From Mycolicibacterium chubuense (GTDB lineage Bacteria > Actinomycetota > Actinomycetes > Mycobacteriales > Mycobacteriaceae): a stretch of 64,000 bases of DNA. The translations under genes were made by a program, and so were the position numbers. Each line of letters opens with the position of its first letter. The stretch's first letter is position 1. The DNA lies in NCBI RefSeq assembly GCF_001044255.1, contig NZ_JYNX01000060.1, forward strand, positions 325,938-389,937, written 5' to 3'. The notes beneath the pieces are model-generated. The model was given only the letters and a program-made list of their open reading frames with translations. It was not told the DNA's origin and made no database searches. This document shows, piece by piece, positions 52,454 to 61,767 of this stretch.

Positions 52454-55260
52454 CGAGCGGCACCCCGGAGGCGATGTGGAAGGTGGTCGGTCACGAAGGC
52501 TGCGAGACCGAACCCATCGACAAGCCCGACGCGATCCAGGCACACGGATGGCTCCTCGCGGTCGACCTCGCGCGGCGCCGCGTCTCCCACGTGTCGTCGA
52601 ACCTTCAGGCGCCGATCTGCGCGAAGCTGGGCGCCCCAGCGGTGCTCGGGACGACTGTCGAGCATGTCGCCCGCGCGCTCGAGCTGCCCACCGGCGTCAC
52701 CCGATTCGAGGTGATCGATGGTTGGCGATCCCACATGCCTTGGCTGACAAGCGATCCCGTGGTGATCACCGCCCACGGGACGGCTGATCACTACATCGTC
52801 GAGGTCGAGCGTGACATCGCACCGATCGCTGAGGATCCGACCGCGATGATCAGCACGCTGCTGCAGGCGCCGAGTTGGCAGGTGTTCTCCGAGCAGACGG
52901 TCACGGCGCTGGGACAGATGTTCGGCTATGCGCGCACCATGGCCTACACGTTCCATCCCGACTACCACGGCGAGGTGACCGCCGAGTACATCAACCAGCC
53001 CGACCTGGAGCCATACCTCGGGTTGCACTATCCCGCATCGGACATCCCCCCGCAGGCCCGGCGGTTGTACGTGGAGCAACTGGTGCGGGTCATCGAGGAC
53101 GTCGACGGACCGACGGTCCATCTCCTGGGCTCGGCTCCCGAGGGCGGCCCGGCACGCGCTCTCGATCTCACCTTCGCTCACCGTCGCGCCGTCTCGCCGG
53201 TGCACCTGGAGTACATGCGCAACATGGGTGTGGCTGCCACCGCCGCGGTGTCGGTTGTCCAGCGCGAACGGCTGACCGGGATGTTCGTCATGCACCACAC
53301 CGAGCCCCGCGCACTCAGCCTGGGGGATCGTCAGGCTCTCACCACCGTCAGCCGCATCGCCTCATTCGTCGCAGCGACCATGGACGAGAAGAGCTTTGGC
53401 GCCCGGCGCGCTCAGGTGGCATCGCTCGCGGAAGAACTCCGCCGGAATCTCACGGCCGGAGATGACGCCATCCACTGCTTCCGCGCGGTCGGCGACGACA
53501 TGATGAAAGCGGTGCAGGCGGACGGGTTCGCCGCCCGGTTGGGTCGAGAGGTGGTCCGCCTCGGCGAGGTGCCCCGGCAGGAGGCGATCGACGATCTGTT
53601 TCGCGAATCCGGCTCGACAGCAAAGGACCTCGTGCAGGCAACCGACTGCCTCGCCGTCGACATGCCGCAGCTCGCCACCGCTGACACGTGTGCAGGCGCC
53701 ATCGTGTCCCGATTGCCGGGCACCCCGGAGGGGTATCTCACCTGGTTCCGCCGTCCGTTCCTCGACACCGTCCGCTGGGGCGGAGAAGTGAATGCATTGG
53801 TTCGCAAGGACGAACACGGGCGCCTGCACCCACGCGGGTCGTTCAGCGAGTTCGTCGAGAACGTCACCGACCGCAGCCGCATGTGGTCCGAGCACGACCG
53901 GATCGCGGCTGACACCCTCTACCAGGCCGTGCATTCAGGACTCAACGAGTGGGCCTATCGGCAGCTCGCGACCCAGGCGACCGTCGATCCGCTCACGGGC
54001 CTGGGCAACCGCCGCGCGCTGTCACTGGCCCTCGACAGCGAGATCCGATCCCCGCCCGCAGTACGGCGTTTCGCGCTGCTGTTCCTCGACCTGGATCGCT
54101 TCAAGCAGATCAACGATGCGTACGGACATCACCGGGGAGACCTGGTGCTGCAGGCCACCGCCGACCGGCTGGAGCGGGTGACGTTCTATCTGGTCGGACG
54201 GTCCGGCAGCGTGTTCCGCCTCGGGGGCGACGAATTCGTTGTGCTGCTCCGCGACACCACGTCCGGTGAGGTTTCGCGGGTCGCCGAGGGGATCCTGGCG
54301 GCGTTCCGGGATCCGGTGCTCGTGGAAGACGTCACCATCGTGGTGAGTGTCAGCATCGGTGCGGTCACCGACAGCGATGCCGAAGGCGTCGCCGACGCCG
54401 GTGAACTCCTGCGGCGCGGAGACCTGGCGATGTACTCGGCCAAACGTGCCGGCGGGTCTCGTATCACGTTCTACCAGGACGACTTCTCCCAGCGGGCGGT
54501 GCGTCGTTCGATGCTCGAGCAGCAGCTCTATCGGGCGCTCGCCGGCGACGAACTCGTTCCGGCATTCCAGCCCATCGTCTCGTTGCGAACCGGCGAGATC
54601 ATCGGCGCGGAGGCGCTCGCTCGATGGCGCCAACCGGCCGGCGATGTCCTCCTGCCCGACGAATTCGTCCCTCTCGCCGAGGAGACAGGTCAGATCCGCC
54701 AGGTCGATCGACGGATCACCGAGCGTGCCGTGGCGCAGTGCCTCGAGCTGTTGCGCGACAGGACCCGGCATTTCCACTTGGCGGTCAACGTCAGCGCGAT
54801 GACGGTGGACGCGGAGTACGTGACCTTCCTCGCTGATCTGATCGCGCAGTACCACGTCCCGCCCGACCGATTGACCATCGAGCTGACGGAGACGGCGATT
54901 GTCCACGAAGCGGGCCGACTTCAGCTGCTGCTCAACGCGATTCGATCGCTCGGTGTCACTGTGGCCATCGACGACTTCGGGATCGGCTACTCCTCGCTCG
55001 CCCATCTGCAGAATCTGCCGGTCGACATGGTCAAGTTGGACCGCACATTCGTCCAGCGGCCACGACGCGGCCACGACGTCGTCGCGCGCTGGGCGATCCA
55101 GCTGGTGTCGGATCTCGGATTACGCATGATCGCCGAGGGTGTCGAGACGCACCAGCAGGAAGAGATGTTGCTGTCACTGGGGTACGACTGGGTGCAGGGC
55201 CACCGATACGGCCCACCGAAGTTCGGACCCCCGCCCACCGGTCCGTACGAAGTGCAGTAG
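52450..55260 (+). CDS. bphP: Bacteriophytochrome with GGDEF and EAL output domains
   Basis: A 936-residue photoreceptor. Cys18 in EGCETEPIDKPDAIQAHG is the expected biliverdin-linking residue. PAS (~25-125) and GAF (~140-310) domains follow, with PASDIP (195-200) and chromophore His252 (SPVHLEYM). The PHY domain (~325-500) has WGG and the tongue motif PRGSF (461-465). GGDEF is 592-596 and EAL 721-723, with DDFGIGYSS and ELTETAI intact. The inhibitory RxxD position reads GRSG. Both cyclic di-GMP synthesis and breakdown look possible. It resembles BphG1-type PAS-GAF-PHY-GGDEF-EAL proteins. It is translationally coupled to bphO. Confidence 0.92.
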   Translation: MTSGTPEAMWKVVGHEGCETEPIDKPDAIQAHGWLLAVDLARRRVSHVSSNLQAPICAKLGAPAVLGTTVEHVARALELPTGVTRFEVIDGWRSHMPWLTSDPVVITAHGTADHYIVEVERDIAPIAEDPTAMISTLLQAPSWQVFSEQTVTALGQMFGYARTMAYTFHPDYHGEVTAEYINQPDLEPYLGLHYPASDIPPQARRLYVEQLVRVIEDVDGPTVHLLGSAPEGGPARALDLTFAHRRAVSPVHLEYMRNMGVAATAAVSVVQRERLTGMFVMHHTEPRALSLGDRQALTTVSRIASFVAATMDEKSFGARRAQVASLAEELRRNLTAGDDAIHCFRAVGDDMMKAVQADGFAARLGREVVRLGEVPRQEAIDDLFRESGSTAKDLVQATDCLAVDMPQLATADTCAGAIVSRLPGTPEGYLTWFRRPFLDTVRWGGEVNALVRKDEHGRLHPRGSFSEFVENVTDRSRMWSEHDRIAADTLYQAVHSGLNEWAYRQLATQATVDPLTGLGNRRALSLALDSEIRSPPAVRRFALLFLDLDRFKQINDAYGHHRGDLVLQATADRLERVTFYLVGRSGSVFRLGGDEFVVLLRDTTSGEVSRVAEGILAAFRDPVLVEDVTIVVSVSIGAVTDSDAEGVADAGELLRRGDLAMYSAKRAGGSRITFYQDDFSQRAVRRSMLEQQLYRALAGDELVPAFQPIVSLRTGEIIGAEALARWRQPAGDVLLPDEFVPLAEETGQIRQVDRRITERAVAQCLELLRDRTRHFHLAVNVSAMTVDAEYVTFLADLIAQYHVPPDRLTIELTETAIVHEAGRLQLLLNAIRSLGVTVAIDDFGIGYSSLAHLQNLPVDMVKLDRTFVQRPRRGHDVVARWAIQLVSDLGLRMIAEGVETHQQEEMLLSLGYDWVQGHRYGPPKFGPPPTGPYEVQ

Positions 55261-55366
55261 CCGACTACTGAGGGCGGCGGCCGAATACGGGTGGACACTG
55301 CGGTTCATCATGTAGCGCTCGCACGTCGGGGGCGATGTCGCTGCCTGCCGAGGATGGAGGACCGTG

Positions 55367-56887
55367 ATGAGCTCAGCGACGCGCACGGCAGTCGAGTGCA
55401 GCCGACACATCAGCCTGGCGGGAGCGCTCGCGGTCGGGCTCGGCATCGGCGCGGGGGTGATCGCCGGGCCGTGGACAGCATCAGCCTCGCCCGCAGAGAC
55501 CGGCACGTCATCGGTGTCGGACACAGCCTCGCGGCCGGACCGCGGCCCGTCCGCCGTCCCCCGCACCTCCGCCCGTGACCAGCGCGACCCGGCCGATTCA
55601 CCGGGCGCGCGTCGACGTGCGAACCGCTCGGACGGCGACACCGACGTCCGACCACGGTGGCGTCCGTTCCGCGCGGCAGACACGCAGACCACCTCGAACG
55701 AAACGGCACCCGTGAGTCTTTCGCTGCGCCGGCTGCCTCGGGCGCAGTCTCCGGTCGCGGACGCCGACCCGTCGAACACCAAATCACCCGACGTCCCCGC
55801 GGACGGCCCGACCGCCTTCACCCTGCTGGCGCTCTCGCGACGGGATACGGAGGAATCAGCAAACGCACTGAGACGCAACGGGGTGCGACCCCCAGTCGCC
55901 GAACGCGTCGTCGCGACCGGCGGGTCGACCGATCCTGTACCTGCCGACACCATCACGGCGCCTGCCGTGGAGCCCCCGGTCTTCACCGGGAGGCCGTCCC
56001 TCCTGTCCAAGACCTTGAGCGCGGTCTTCGGTGCGGTGGGCAAGATCGGAACTCTGGTGCATGCGGATCTGACATTCCCCCTGACGGGGTTGCTGCAGAG
56101 CGACCATCCGCCCCGGCGAACGATGCGCGGCCTGACGGTGGAGCGCACCGAGTTCGAGGGGATGCCGGTGTGGACCCTGCAGTCCGTCCGGTCGACCTCC
56201 GAGAAAGCCGTCGTGGCCGTGCACGGGGGTGCGCTGAGTCTTCAGCCGACGGTGTTCAACTGGCTGTTCTACAGCGCGATGGCGCGCAAGACCGGCGCCA
56301 CGGTGGTCGTGCCGCTCTACCCGTTGGTGCCGGAGGGGACGGCGCGTGAGGTGGTACCGGCGGTCGCCGACCTGATCACCACGCAGATCGATCAACGGGG
56401 CGCACCCAACGTCAGCGTCTTCGGTGACTCGTCCGGAGGCAACATCGTGTTGGTCGCCGTGCAGGAGCTGGTCCGTCGCGGCGATGCGATACCGTCGCGC
56501 ATGGTGCTGAGCGCACCCGGTGTGGACAGCACGCTGAGCAATCCGGCGATCGCACTCGTCGACGACCCGCTGTTCACCCCGGAAGTCCTCGCGGACCTCC
56601 GGACTAACGTCGCCCAGTGGGCCGACGGTCTGGACCTCACCGACCCGCTGCTGAGCCCGCTGTTCGGGTCACTCGAGGGCCTGCCGCCGACCGCGGTGTA
56701 CGTCGGCAGCCGCGATGTGGTCGCTCCGGACCTTCTGCTGCTTCGGGAGAAGGCCGCGGCGACGCCCGGTGCTGACTTCACGTTCGTCCTTCGCGAGGGC
56801 GAACTGCACGACTGGGCGATCTTCACGATCTTTCCCGAGACCAGGGCCGTCCTGCCCGACATCTACCGGCAGTTGGGCATTGCCTGA
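55367..56887 (+). CDS. Secreted HSL-family alpha/beta hydrolase
   Basis: A 506-residue protein. A signal-like helix (about 17-42, ending SASPAET) and a long Ser/Arg/Asp-rich low-complexity part (~45-200) precede an HSL-type hydrolase domain. It has the oxyanion HGGAL (about 286), the nucleophile GDSSGGN (about 353) and an Asp/His pair near VGSRDVVAPD and GELHDW. It is a likely extracellular esterase or lipase of the LipF/LipH type. GGAGG lies six bases before ATG 55367. It follows bphP by 106 bases, in the same direction. Confidence 0.78.
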   Translation: MSSATRTAVECSRHISLAGALAVGLGIGAGVIAGPWTASASPAETGTSSVSDTASRPDRGPSAVPRTSARDQRDPADSPGARRRANRSDGDTDVRPRWRPFRAADTQTTSNETAPVSLSLRRLPRAQSPVADADPSNTKSPDVPADGPTAFTLLALSRRDTEESANALRRNGVRPPVAERVVATGGSTDPVPADTITAPAVEPPVFTGRPSLLSKTLSAVFGAVGKIGTLVHADLTFPLTGLLQSDHPPRRTMRGLTVERTEFEGMPVWTLQSVRSTSEKAVVAVHGGALSLQPTVFNWLFYSAMARKTGATVVVPLYPLVPEGTAREVVPAVADLITTQIDQRGAPNVSVFGDSSGGNIVLVAVQELVRRGDAIPSRMVLSAPGVDSTLSNPAIALVDDPLFTPEVLADLRTNVAQWADGLDLTDPLLSPLFGSLEGLPPTAVYVGSRDVVAPDLLLLREKAAATPGADFTFVLREGELHDWAIFTIFPETRAVLPDIYRQLGIA

Positions 56888-56897
56888 CCGACGCCGC

Positions 56898-58238
56898 TCA
56901 GCACTCGACGACGTTCAGCGCCAGTCCCCCACGCGAGGTCTCCTTGTACTTGTCGGCCATGTCGGCCCCGGTGTCGCGCATCGTCTTGATCGCGGTGTCG
57001 AGGCTGACGTGATGCGTGCCGTCGCCGAACAACGCCATCCGCGCGGCGGTGATCGCCTTCACCGACGCGACCGCGTTGCGCTCGATGCACGGGATCTGCA
57101 CCAGTCCCCCGACCGGATCGCACGTCAGCCCCAGGTTGTGCTCGATGCCGATCTCGGCGGCGTTCTCCACCTGCGCCGGTGACCCGCCCTGCACCGCGGC
57201 CAGCCCGGCCGCCGCCATCGAGCACGCCGACCCGACCTCGCCCTGGCAGCCGACCTCGGCCCCCGAGATCGACGCGTTCGCCTTGAACAGCTGTCCGATC
57301 GCAGCGGCCGTCAGCAGGAACTCGACGACGCCGTCGTCGTCGGCATTGGGGACGAATCGCCAGTAGTAGTGCAGCACAGCCGGAATGATCCCGGCCGCAC
57401 CGTTCGTCGGCGCCGTCACCACCCGGCCGCCGGCGGCGTTCTCCTCGTTGACGGCCAGCGCGTACACCGTCACCCAGTCCATCGCGAACAGCGGATCGGT
57501 CGGATCGGCCTCGAGCGCCCGGGCCAGCGCCGCGGCCCGTCGGCGCACGTGAAGCACGCCCGGCAGCGTGCCCTCGGCGGTGAGGCCGTTGGCCACGCAC
57601 TCGCGCATGGTCGCCCAGATGTGCAGCAGACCCTCCCGCAGGCGAGGTCCGTTGCCCAGGGCCTCCTCGTTGGCGACGACGAGATCGGCGATCCGGCAAC
57701 GGTTTTCCTCGGCCAGCGCGACGAGCTCGGCCGCGGTGCGGAACGGGTACGGCACGGCGACGTCGCCGGCGGCCGGCGTCGTCGCCTCGTCCTCGTCGAC
57801 GACGAACCCGCCGCCGACGGAGTAGTACACGTGCCGGTCCACCTCGGTGCCGTCGGCGCGCTCGGCGTGGAAGACCATGCCGTTGCTGTGAAAAGCCATG
57901 GCCTGCAGCATCATCACGATGTCGAACTCGACCGGCCTCTCCCCCGCCAACAGGAGGCGACCCTCCCGCTCGATCGCGGCGACCCGCTCTCGCGCCGCGG
58001 CCGGATCGATCGACTCCGGCTGCGCCCCCTCGAGTCCGAGCATCACCGCACCCGGGGTGCCGTGTCCCGCACCGGTCGCGCCCAGCGAACCGAAGAGTTG
58101 TACGCGTACCCGGGCGACCTCGTCGAGCGACCCACGCAGCCGTTCGGCGAAGCGGTGCGCCGCGCGCATGGGCCCCACGGTGTGTGAACTCGACGGCCCG
58201 ATACCGATCGAGAACAGGTCGAACACCGAGACGGCCAT
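56898..58238 (-). CDS. sdaA: L-serine ammonia-lyase (type 2 L-serine dehydratase)
   Basis: A 446-residue single-chain enzyme. The N-terminal beta domain starts [24 protein letters not shown]. Three cysteines for the 4Fe-4S cluster follow the C-(41)-C-(10)-C spacing: in [16 protein letters not shown] and IPCIERN. The protein ends in Cys446, as in enzymes where the terminal Cys caps the active site. It converts L-serine to pyruvate and ammonia. It sits 13 bases downstream of cwsA in the same direction and is convergent with the HSL hydrolase. Confidence 0.92.
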   Translation of the reverse strand: MAVSVFDLFSIGIGPSSSHTVGPMRAAHRFAERLRGSLDEVARVRVQLFGSLGATGAGHGTPGAVMLGLEGAQPESIDPAAARERVAAIEREGRLLLAGERPVEFDIVMMLQAMAFHSNGMVFHAERADGTEVDRHVYYSVGGGFVVDEDEATTPAAGDVAVPYPFRTAAELVALAEENRCRIADLVVANEEALGNGPRLREGLLHIWATMRECVANGLTAEGTLPGVLHVRRRAAALARALEADPTDPLFAMDWVTVYALAVNEENAAGGRVVTAPTNGAAGIIPAVLHYYWRFVPNADDDGVVEFLLTAAAIGQLFKANASISGAEVGCQGEVGSACSMAAAGLAAVQGGSPAQVENAAEIGIEHNLGLTCDPVGGLVQIPCIERNAVASVKAITAARMALFGDGTHHVSLDTAIKTMRDTGADMADKYKETSRGGLALNVVEC

Positions 58239-58251
58239 GATCGGACCCCCG

Positions 58252-58656
58252 CTACGGTTTCGGCGCGACCTCGACGCTCGGCGGCAGCGGCGAGGGCTCC
58301 GGCTGCGTCGAACGACGAACGATCGTGAAGGCTGCCGCTCCCCCGGCCAGCACCACCACCGCGATGCCGGCGACCAGCAGCCGCGGACGGCGCCGGCTCC
58401 GCCGAGTGCGCGCCTTGTCCAACGTCTCGGGCAGGTTCGCGATGGCCTCCTGCGCCGAGGCGAGTTCGGCCTTGAGCTGGCGGGCGACCTGACTGGTGCG
58501 GTAGCGCTCACCGACCCAGGACGCCGACGACCGCACCGAGTCCACGCCCAGACCGACCGCTCCCCTGGTGACGTCCACCGGCCCGACCGTCGAATACTTC
58601 AGGCCGCGGCTCAGCCGCTGGCTCGGGGTCAATCGGACTCGGGTCTTGGAGCTCAT
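58252..58656 (-). CDS. cwsA: Cell wall synthesis and division protein CwsA
   Basis: A 134-residue protein matching Rv0008c. The N-terminus [25 protein letters not shown] is conserved, a helical region [20 protein letters not shown] follows, and one membrane helix (about 95-118) precedes a short outer tail [16 protein letters not shown]. CwsA interacts with CrgA and Wag31 and affects septum and pole growth. The ATG at 58656 follows GAAAGG. crgA is also in the window, at 59923. Confidence 0.9.
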   Translation of the reverse strand: MSSKTRVRLTPSQRLSRGLKYSTVGPVDVTRGAVGLGVDSVRSSASWVGERYRTSQVARQLKAELASAQEAIANLPETLDKARTRRSRRRPRLLVAGIAVVVLAGGAAAFTIVRRSTQPEPSPLPPSVEVAPKP

Positions 58657-58763
58657 GGCCCACCTTTCTCGGCAGCATGTGACTAGGACCTTCAGCCTGC
58701 CACTTCCACCAACCCCACGGTGCCCGGTTGGGGGTCGGAGGCGGCGTGGCACACTGACTTCCC

Positions 58764-59291
58764 GTGACGAGTCCTCTTCAGACCGCGACCGCGACCCTGC
58801 ACACCAACCGCGGCGACATCAAGATCGCTCTGTTCGGTAACCACGCGCCCAAGACGGTGGCCAACTTCGTCGGCCTGGCCCAGGGCACCAAGGACTACAG
58901 CACCGAGAACGCCTCGGGCGGCTCGTCCGGCCCCTTCTACGACGGCGCGGTCTTCCACCGTGTCATCGACGGCTTCATGATCCAGGGCGGCGATCCGACC
59001 GGTACCGGTCGCGGCGGCCCGGGCTACCAGTTCGCCGACGAGTTCCACCCTGAGTTGCAGTTCGACAAGCCCTACCTGCTGGCGATGGCCAACGCGGGGC
59101 CGGGCACCAACGGCTCGCAATTCTTCATCACGGTCGGCAAGACGCCGCACCTGAACCGTCGCCACACGATCTTCGGCGAGGTCGTCGACCCCGAGTCGCA
59201 GAAGGTGGTCGACGCGATCGCCACCACGGCGACTGATCGCAGCGACCGCCCGACCGATCCGGTCGTCATCGAGTCGGTCACCATCTCCTAG
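58764..59291 (+). CDS. ppiA: Peptidyl-prolyl cis-trans isomerase A (cyclophilin)
   Basis: A 175-residue cyclophilin. Catalytic and binding parts are [22 protein letters not shown] and [18 protein letters not shown]. It matches Rv0009, with cwsA divergent as in M. tuberculosis. No signal peptide, so cytosolic by sequence, although mycobacterial PpiA is also found outside cells. Starts at GTG 58764. Its terminator is the third copy of a shared palindrome. Confidence 0.95.
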   Translation: MTSPLQTATATLHTNRGDIKIALFGNHAPKTVANFVGLAQGTKDYSTENASGGSSGPFYDGAVFHRVIDGFMIQGGDPTGTGRGGPGYQFADEFHPELQFDKPYLLAMANAGPGTNGSQFFITVGKTPHLNRRHTIFGEVVDPESQKVVDAIATTATDRSDRPTDPVVIESVTIS

Positions 59292-59345
59292 CGATTTCGG
59301 CGTCGTCGGTCACGCCAGGCGCGACCAACGACACCGAAAATCACG
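59291..59345. terminator. Palindrome between ppiA and the Rv0010c-like gene (repeat copy 3)
   Basis: Arms 59291-59315 and 59320-59345 pair with small mismatches around a 4-base loop. The left arm GCGATTTCGGCGTCGTCGG matches copies 1 and 2. It lies at two convergent stops and so should serve both. Confidence 0.65.
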
Positions 59346-59772
59346 CCCCTGCGCCGCGCGCGAAGCCGGCGTCGGTCAGCGCGTCCAGCACGCGTAACGG
59401 GTCGCTGCCCAGGTCCCACCGGCTGAGCACCAGCAGGCGGTCGTCGGTGGTGTCGATCTCCAGCAGACGCATGGTGCGACCGATCCGGCGGAACTCCGTG
59501 ATGCGGATCAGGCTGATGTCCGGGCGTGCCAACCGCCTCGTGGTGAACCACCCGCGGTACACCAGGACGTCGCCGTCGATTGCCAGTTTCGGCCGGGCGC
59601 GCCACGACACGACCGCAAACGCCAGCAACCCCACCGCCGCAATGCCGATGAGGATGCGCCCCGGCACGTCTGTGACCAGCGTCACAACGGCGATTCCGAG
59701 CAGAATGCCCACTGCTGCGGCGCCGGCGATGCCTGCCGTCGGCGGACCCCAAGATGTTTGCTGAGCGGTCAA
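59341..59772 (-). CDS. PH-like membrane protein (Rv0010c-like)
   Basis: About 143 residues. Two membrane helices (about 15-35 and 40-58) are followed by a bacterial PH-like domain (LAIDGDVLVYRGWF, LEIDTTDDRLLVLSRWDLG). It matches Rv0010c, unknown function. TTG 59772 is eight bases after AGGAG and gives the Rv0010c length; GTG 59781 touches the ribosome site and is less likely. Paired palindromes and a DnaA box lie upstream. Confidence 0.78.
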   Translation of the reverse strand: MTAQQTSWGPPTAGIAGAAAVGILLGIAVVTLVTDVPGRILIGIAAVGLLAFAVVSWRARPKLAIDGDVLVYRGWFTTRRLARPDISLIRITEFRRIGRTMRLLEIDTTDDRLLVLSRWDLGSDPLRVLDALTDAGFARGAGA

Positions 59773-59801
59773 CTCACACACTCCTACCGCGCCGAACGGG
59801 G

Positions 59802-59849
59802 TTATCCACAGGTGCTATCCCCAATGGGGATGAATCACATCGATGTGAT
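59802..59849. promoter_or_regulatory. DnaA box and two adjacent palindromes upstream of the Rv0010c-like gene
   Basis: TTATCCACA (59802-59810) is a perfect classical DnaA box. ATCCCC-AAT-GGGGAT (59817-59831... arms 59817-59822/59826-59831) and ATCACATCGATGTGAT (59834-59849, perfect) follow. They occupy the 141-base gap after crgA. They could be operators for the leftward gene. Confidence 0.4.
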
Positions 59850-59922
59850 CCGGTGTCCGCAGGGTTGCGAGCAGGGGAACGCCGGGGGTCGAGATGTTCG
59901 TCACATCCGGCTCCGCTGACGG

Positions 59923-60204
59923 TCAGCGCCAGCGCATCGTGAGCAACAGCCCCGTGATCATGAAGGCAAACGCGATGCCGTAGTTCCACACGTTCAGGTC
60001 GCTCATCCACTGCAGGAAGCTGGGCACGTCCGGGCCGCTGCCCGCGAGCTGGAAGACGATCAGCCAGACGAGCCCGATGAGCATCAGGCCGACGAACAGG
60101 ACGACGAACCAGACGCTCGACGGACCGGCCTTGACCTTGACCGGAGTCCGGCTCACCGGATTGATGGTGAAGTCGTTCTTCTTGCGGACCTTGGACTTGG
60201 GCAT
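59923..60204 (-). CDS. crgA: Cell division protein CrgA
   Basis: A 93-residue protein with two membrane helices (about 30-52 and 70-90). It has the basic start [11 protein letters not shown], then [16 protein letters not shown] and [20 protein letters not shown]. CrgA (Rv0011c) joins the divisome, binding FtsZ, FtsQ, FtsI and CwsA. ATG 60204; divergent from the DUF881 gene. Confidence 0.94.
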   Translation of the reverse strand: MPKSKVRKKNDFTINPVSRTPVKVKAGPSSVWFVVLFVGLMLIGLVWLIVFQLAGSGPDVPSFLQWMSDLNVWNYGIAFAFMITGLLLTMRWR

Positions 60205-60307
60205 GGGTACCTTCGGACGATCGGTGCGACGATGGGTGAATCGATGATGTGTAGGTCAAAGCCTAACGCAGCTACGAGCAGCGCCGACGCGTGAGGAGAC
60301 CGAACCG

Positions 60308-61069
60308 ATGAAAGCCCGTGACGCAACCGTGCGCCGGCGGTCGGTGTGGCGGTTCGGGGTGCCGGTGGTGTGTGCGGCGGCGGGCCTGCTGCTCGGCGCC
60401 ACGCACGGGGTGTCCGGTGGCGACGAGATCCGGCGCAGCGACGCCCCCCGGCTGGTCGATCTGGTGCGCGAGACGCAGCGGTCGGTCGACCGGCTGACCG
60501 CCGAGCGGGACGTACTGGCGCCGCAGATCGAGAATCACCACGGCGGCTCCCCCACCGCGGCCGCGGCGCTGGCCGCGATCACCCGCCGTGCCGACGCGCT
60601 GGCCCCCGAGGCCGCGCTGACGCCGCTGCGCGGCCCCGGCCTGGTGGTCACCCTCAACGACGCGCAACGCGATGCTCAGGGCCGGTTCCCGCGTGACGCG
60701 TCGCCCGACGACCTCGTCGTGCACCAGCAGGACATCACCGCGGTGCTCAACGCGCTGTGGAGCGCCGGCGCCGAAGGCATCCAGATGCAGGACCAGCGTC
60801 TGATCGCCACATCGGCGCCCCGCTGCGTGGGCAACACGCTGCTGCTCAACGGCCGGACCTACAGCCCGCCCTACGTGATCACCGCGATCGGGGACGCCGC
60901 GGCGATGCAGCGCGCCCTGGCCGCCGCCCCGCTGGTGACGCTGTACAAGCAGTACGCGGTGCGGTTCGGCCTCGGCCACACCGAGGAGACCCGCGACGTC
61001 GAACTCGTCGGGTACACCGCGCCGGTGCGGATGAGGTTCGCCGAGCCGATCGGTCCGCTCGGCTACTGA
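60308..61069 (+). CDS. DUF881 family membrane protein (Rv0012-like)
   Basis: A 253-residue protein with one N-terminal helix (about 14-33) and an outer DUF881 domain including a coiled-coil part (LVRETQRSVDRLTAERDVLAPQIE). Conserved features are LRGPGLVVTLNDA, DLVVHQQDI, NALWSAGAEGI and CVGNTLLLNGRTYSPPY. Rv0012 relatives are linked by context to division and wall growth, but no activity is proven. It is divergent from crgA and 23 bases before trpG. Confidence 0.87.
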   Translation: MKARDATVRRRSVWRFGVPVVCAAAGLLLGATHGVSGGDEIRRSDAPRLVDLVRETQRSVDRLTAERDVLAPQIENHHGGSPTAAAALAAITRRADALAPEAALTPLRGPGLVVTLNDAQRDAQGRFPRDASPDDLVVHQQDITAVLNALWSAGAEGIQMQDQRLIATSAPRCVGNTLLLNGRTYSPPYVITAIGDAAAMQRALAAAPLVTLYKQYAVRFGLGHTEETRDVELVGYTAPVRMRFAEPIGPLGY

Positions 61070-61080
61070 AGGCCCGGCGG

Positions 61081-61086
61081 TAGCCT
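61081..61086 (+). promoter_or_regulatory. -10 element of trpG/pabA
   Basis: TAGCCT six bases before ATG 61093 fits a leaderless transcript, so the gene may have a promoter separate from the DUF881 gene. Confidence 0.4.
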
Positions 61087-61092
61087 GGGCAC

Positions 61093-61767
61093 ATGCAGGT
61101 TCTGGTCGTCGACAACTACGACAGCTTCGTGTTCAACCTCGTGCAGTATCTGGGTCAGCTCGGGGTGGACGCGCAGGTGTGGCGCAACGACGACGACCGC
61201 CTGGCCACCGATGCCGACATCGCTTCTGTCGCAGAAGAATTCGACGGGGTGCTGCTCAGCCCCGGCCCGGGCACCCCGGAGCGGGCCGGCGCATCGATCC
61301 CCCTGGTCAACGCGTGCGCGGCAGCGGCGACGCCGCTGCTCGGCGTCTGCCTGGGGCATCAGGCCATCGGCGTCGCGTTCGGCGGCACGGTCGACCGCGC
61401 CCCGGAACTGCTGCACGGCAAGACCAGCACCGTCTTCCACACCGACAGGGGAGTGCTCAAAGGGCTGCCCGATCCGTTCGTCGCGACGCGCTACCACTCG
61501 CTGACGATCCTGCCGGACACCGTGCCCGATGAGCTGGAGGTCATCGCCCGCACCGAAGGCGGCGTGATCATGGGCGTGCGGCACATCGAGCTGCCGATCC
61601 ACGGTGTGCAGTTCCACCCGGAGTCGATCCTCACCCAGGGCGGGCACCGGATGCTGGCCAACTGGCTCGCCGAGTGCGGCGCGGCCCCCGCCGAGGCGTT
61701 GGTCGCCCGCCTGGAGGACGAGGTCGCGACCGCGGTGGCGACCGCTACGACGCGAAGTTCAGCGTGA
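61093..61767 (+). CDS. trpG: Glutamine amidotransferase subunit of anthranilate/aminodeoxychorismate synthase
   Basis: A 224-residue class I amidotransferase. The triad is Cys in LLGVCLGHQAIG, and His/Glu in VQFHPESIL; the oxyanion loop is SPGPGTPERAG. It supplies ammonia to TrpE or PabB for tryptophan or folate. It matches Rv0013. Which partner is used cannot be told from sequence. Its last 23 bases overlap the 3' end of pknB on the other strand. Confidence 0.92.
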   Translation: MQVLVVDNYDSFVFNLVQYLGQLGVDAQVWRNDDDRLATDADIASVAEEFDGVLLSPGPGTPERAGASIPLVNACAAAATPLLGVCLGHQAIGVAFGGTVDRAPELLHGKTSTVFHTDRGVLKGLPDPFVATRYHSLTILPDTVPDELEVIARTEGGVIMGVRHIELPIHGVQFHPESILTQGGHRMLANWLAECGAAPAEALVARLEDEVATAVATATTRSSA

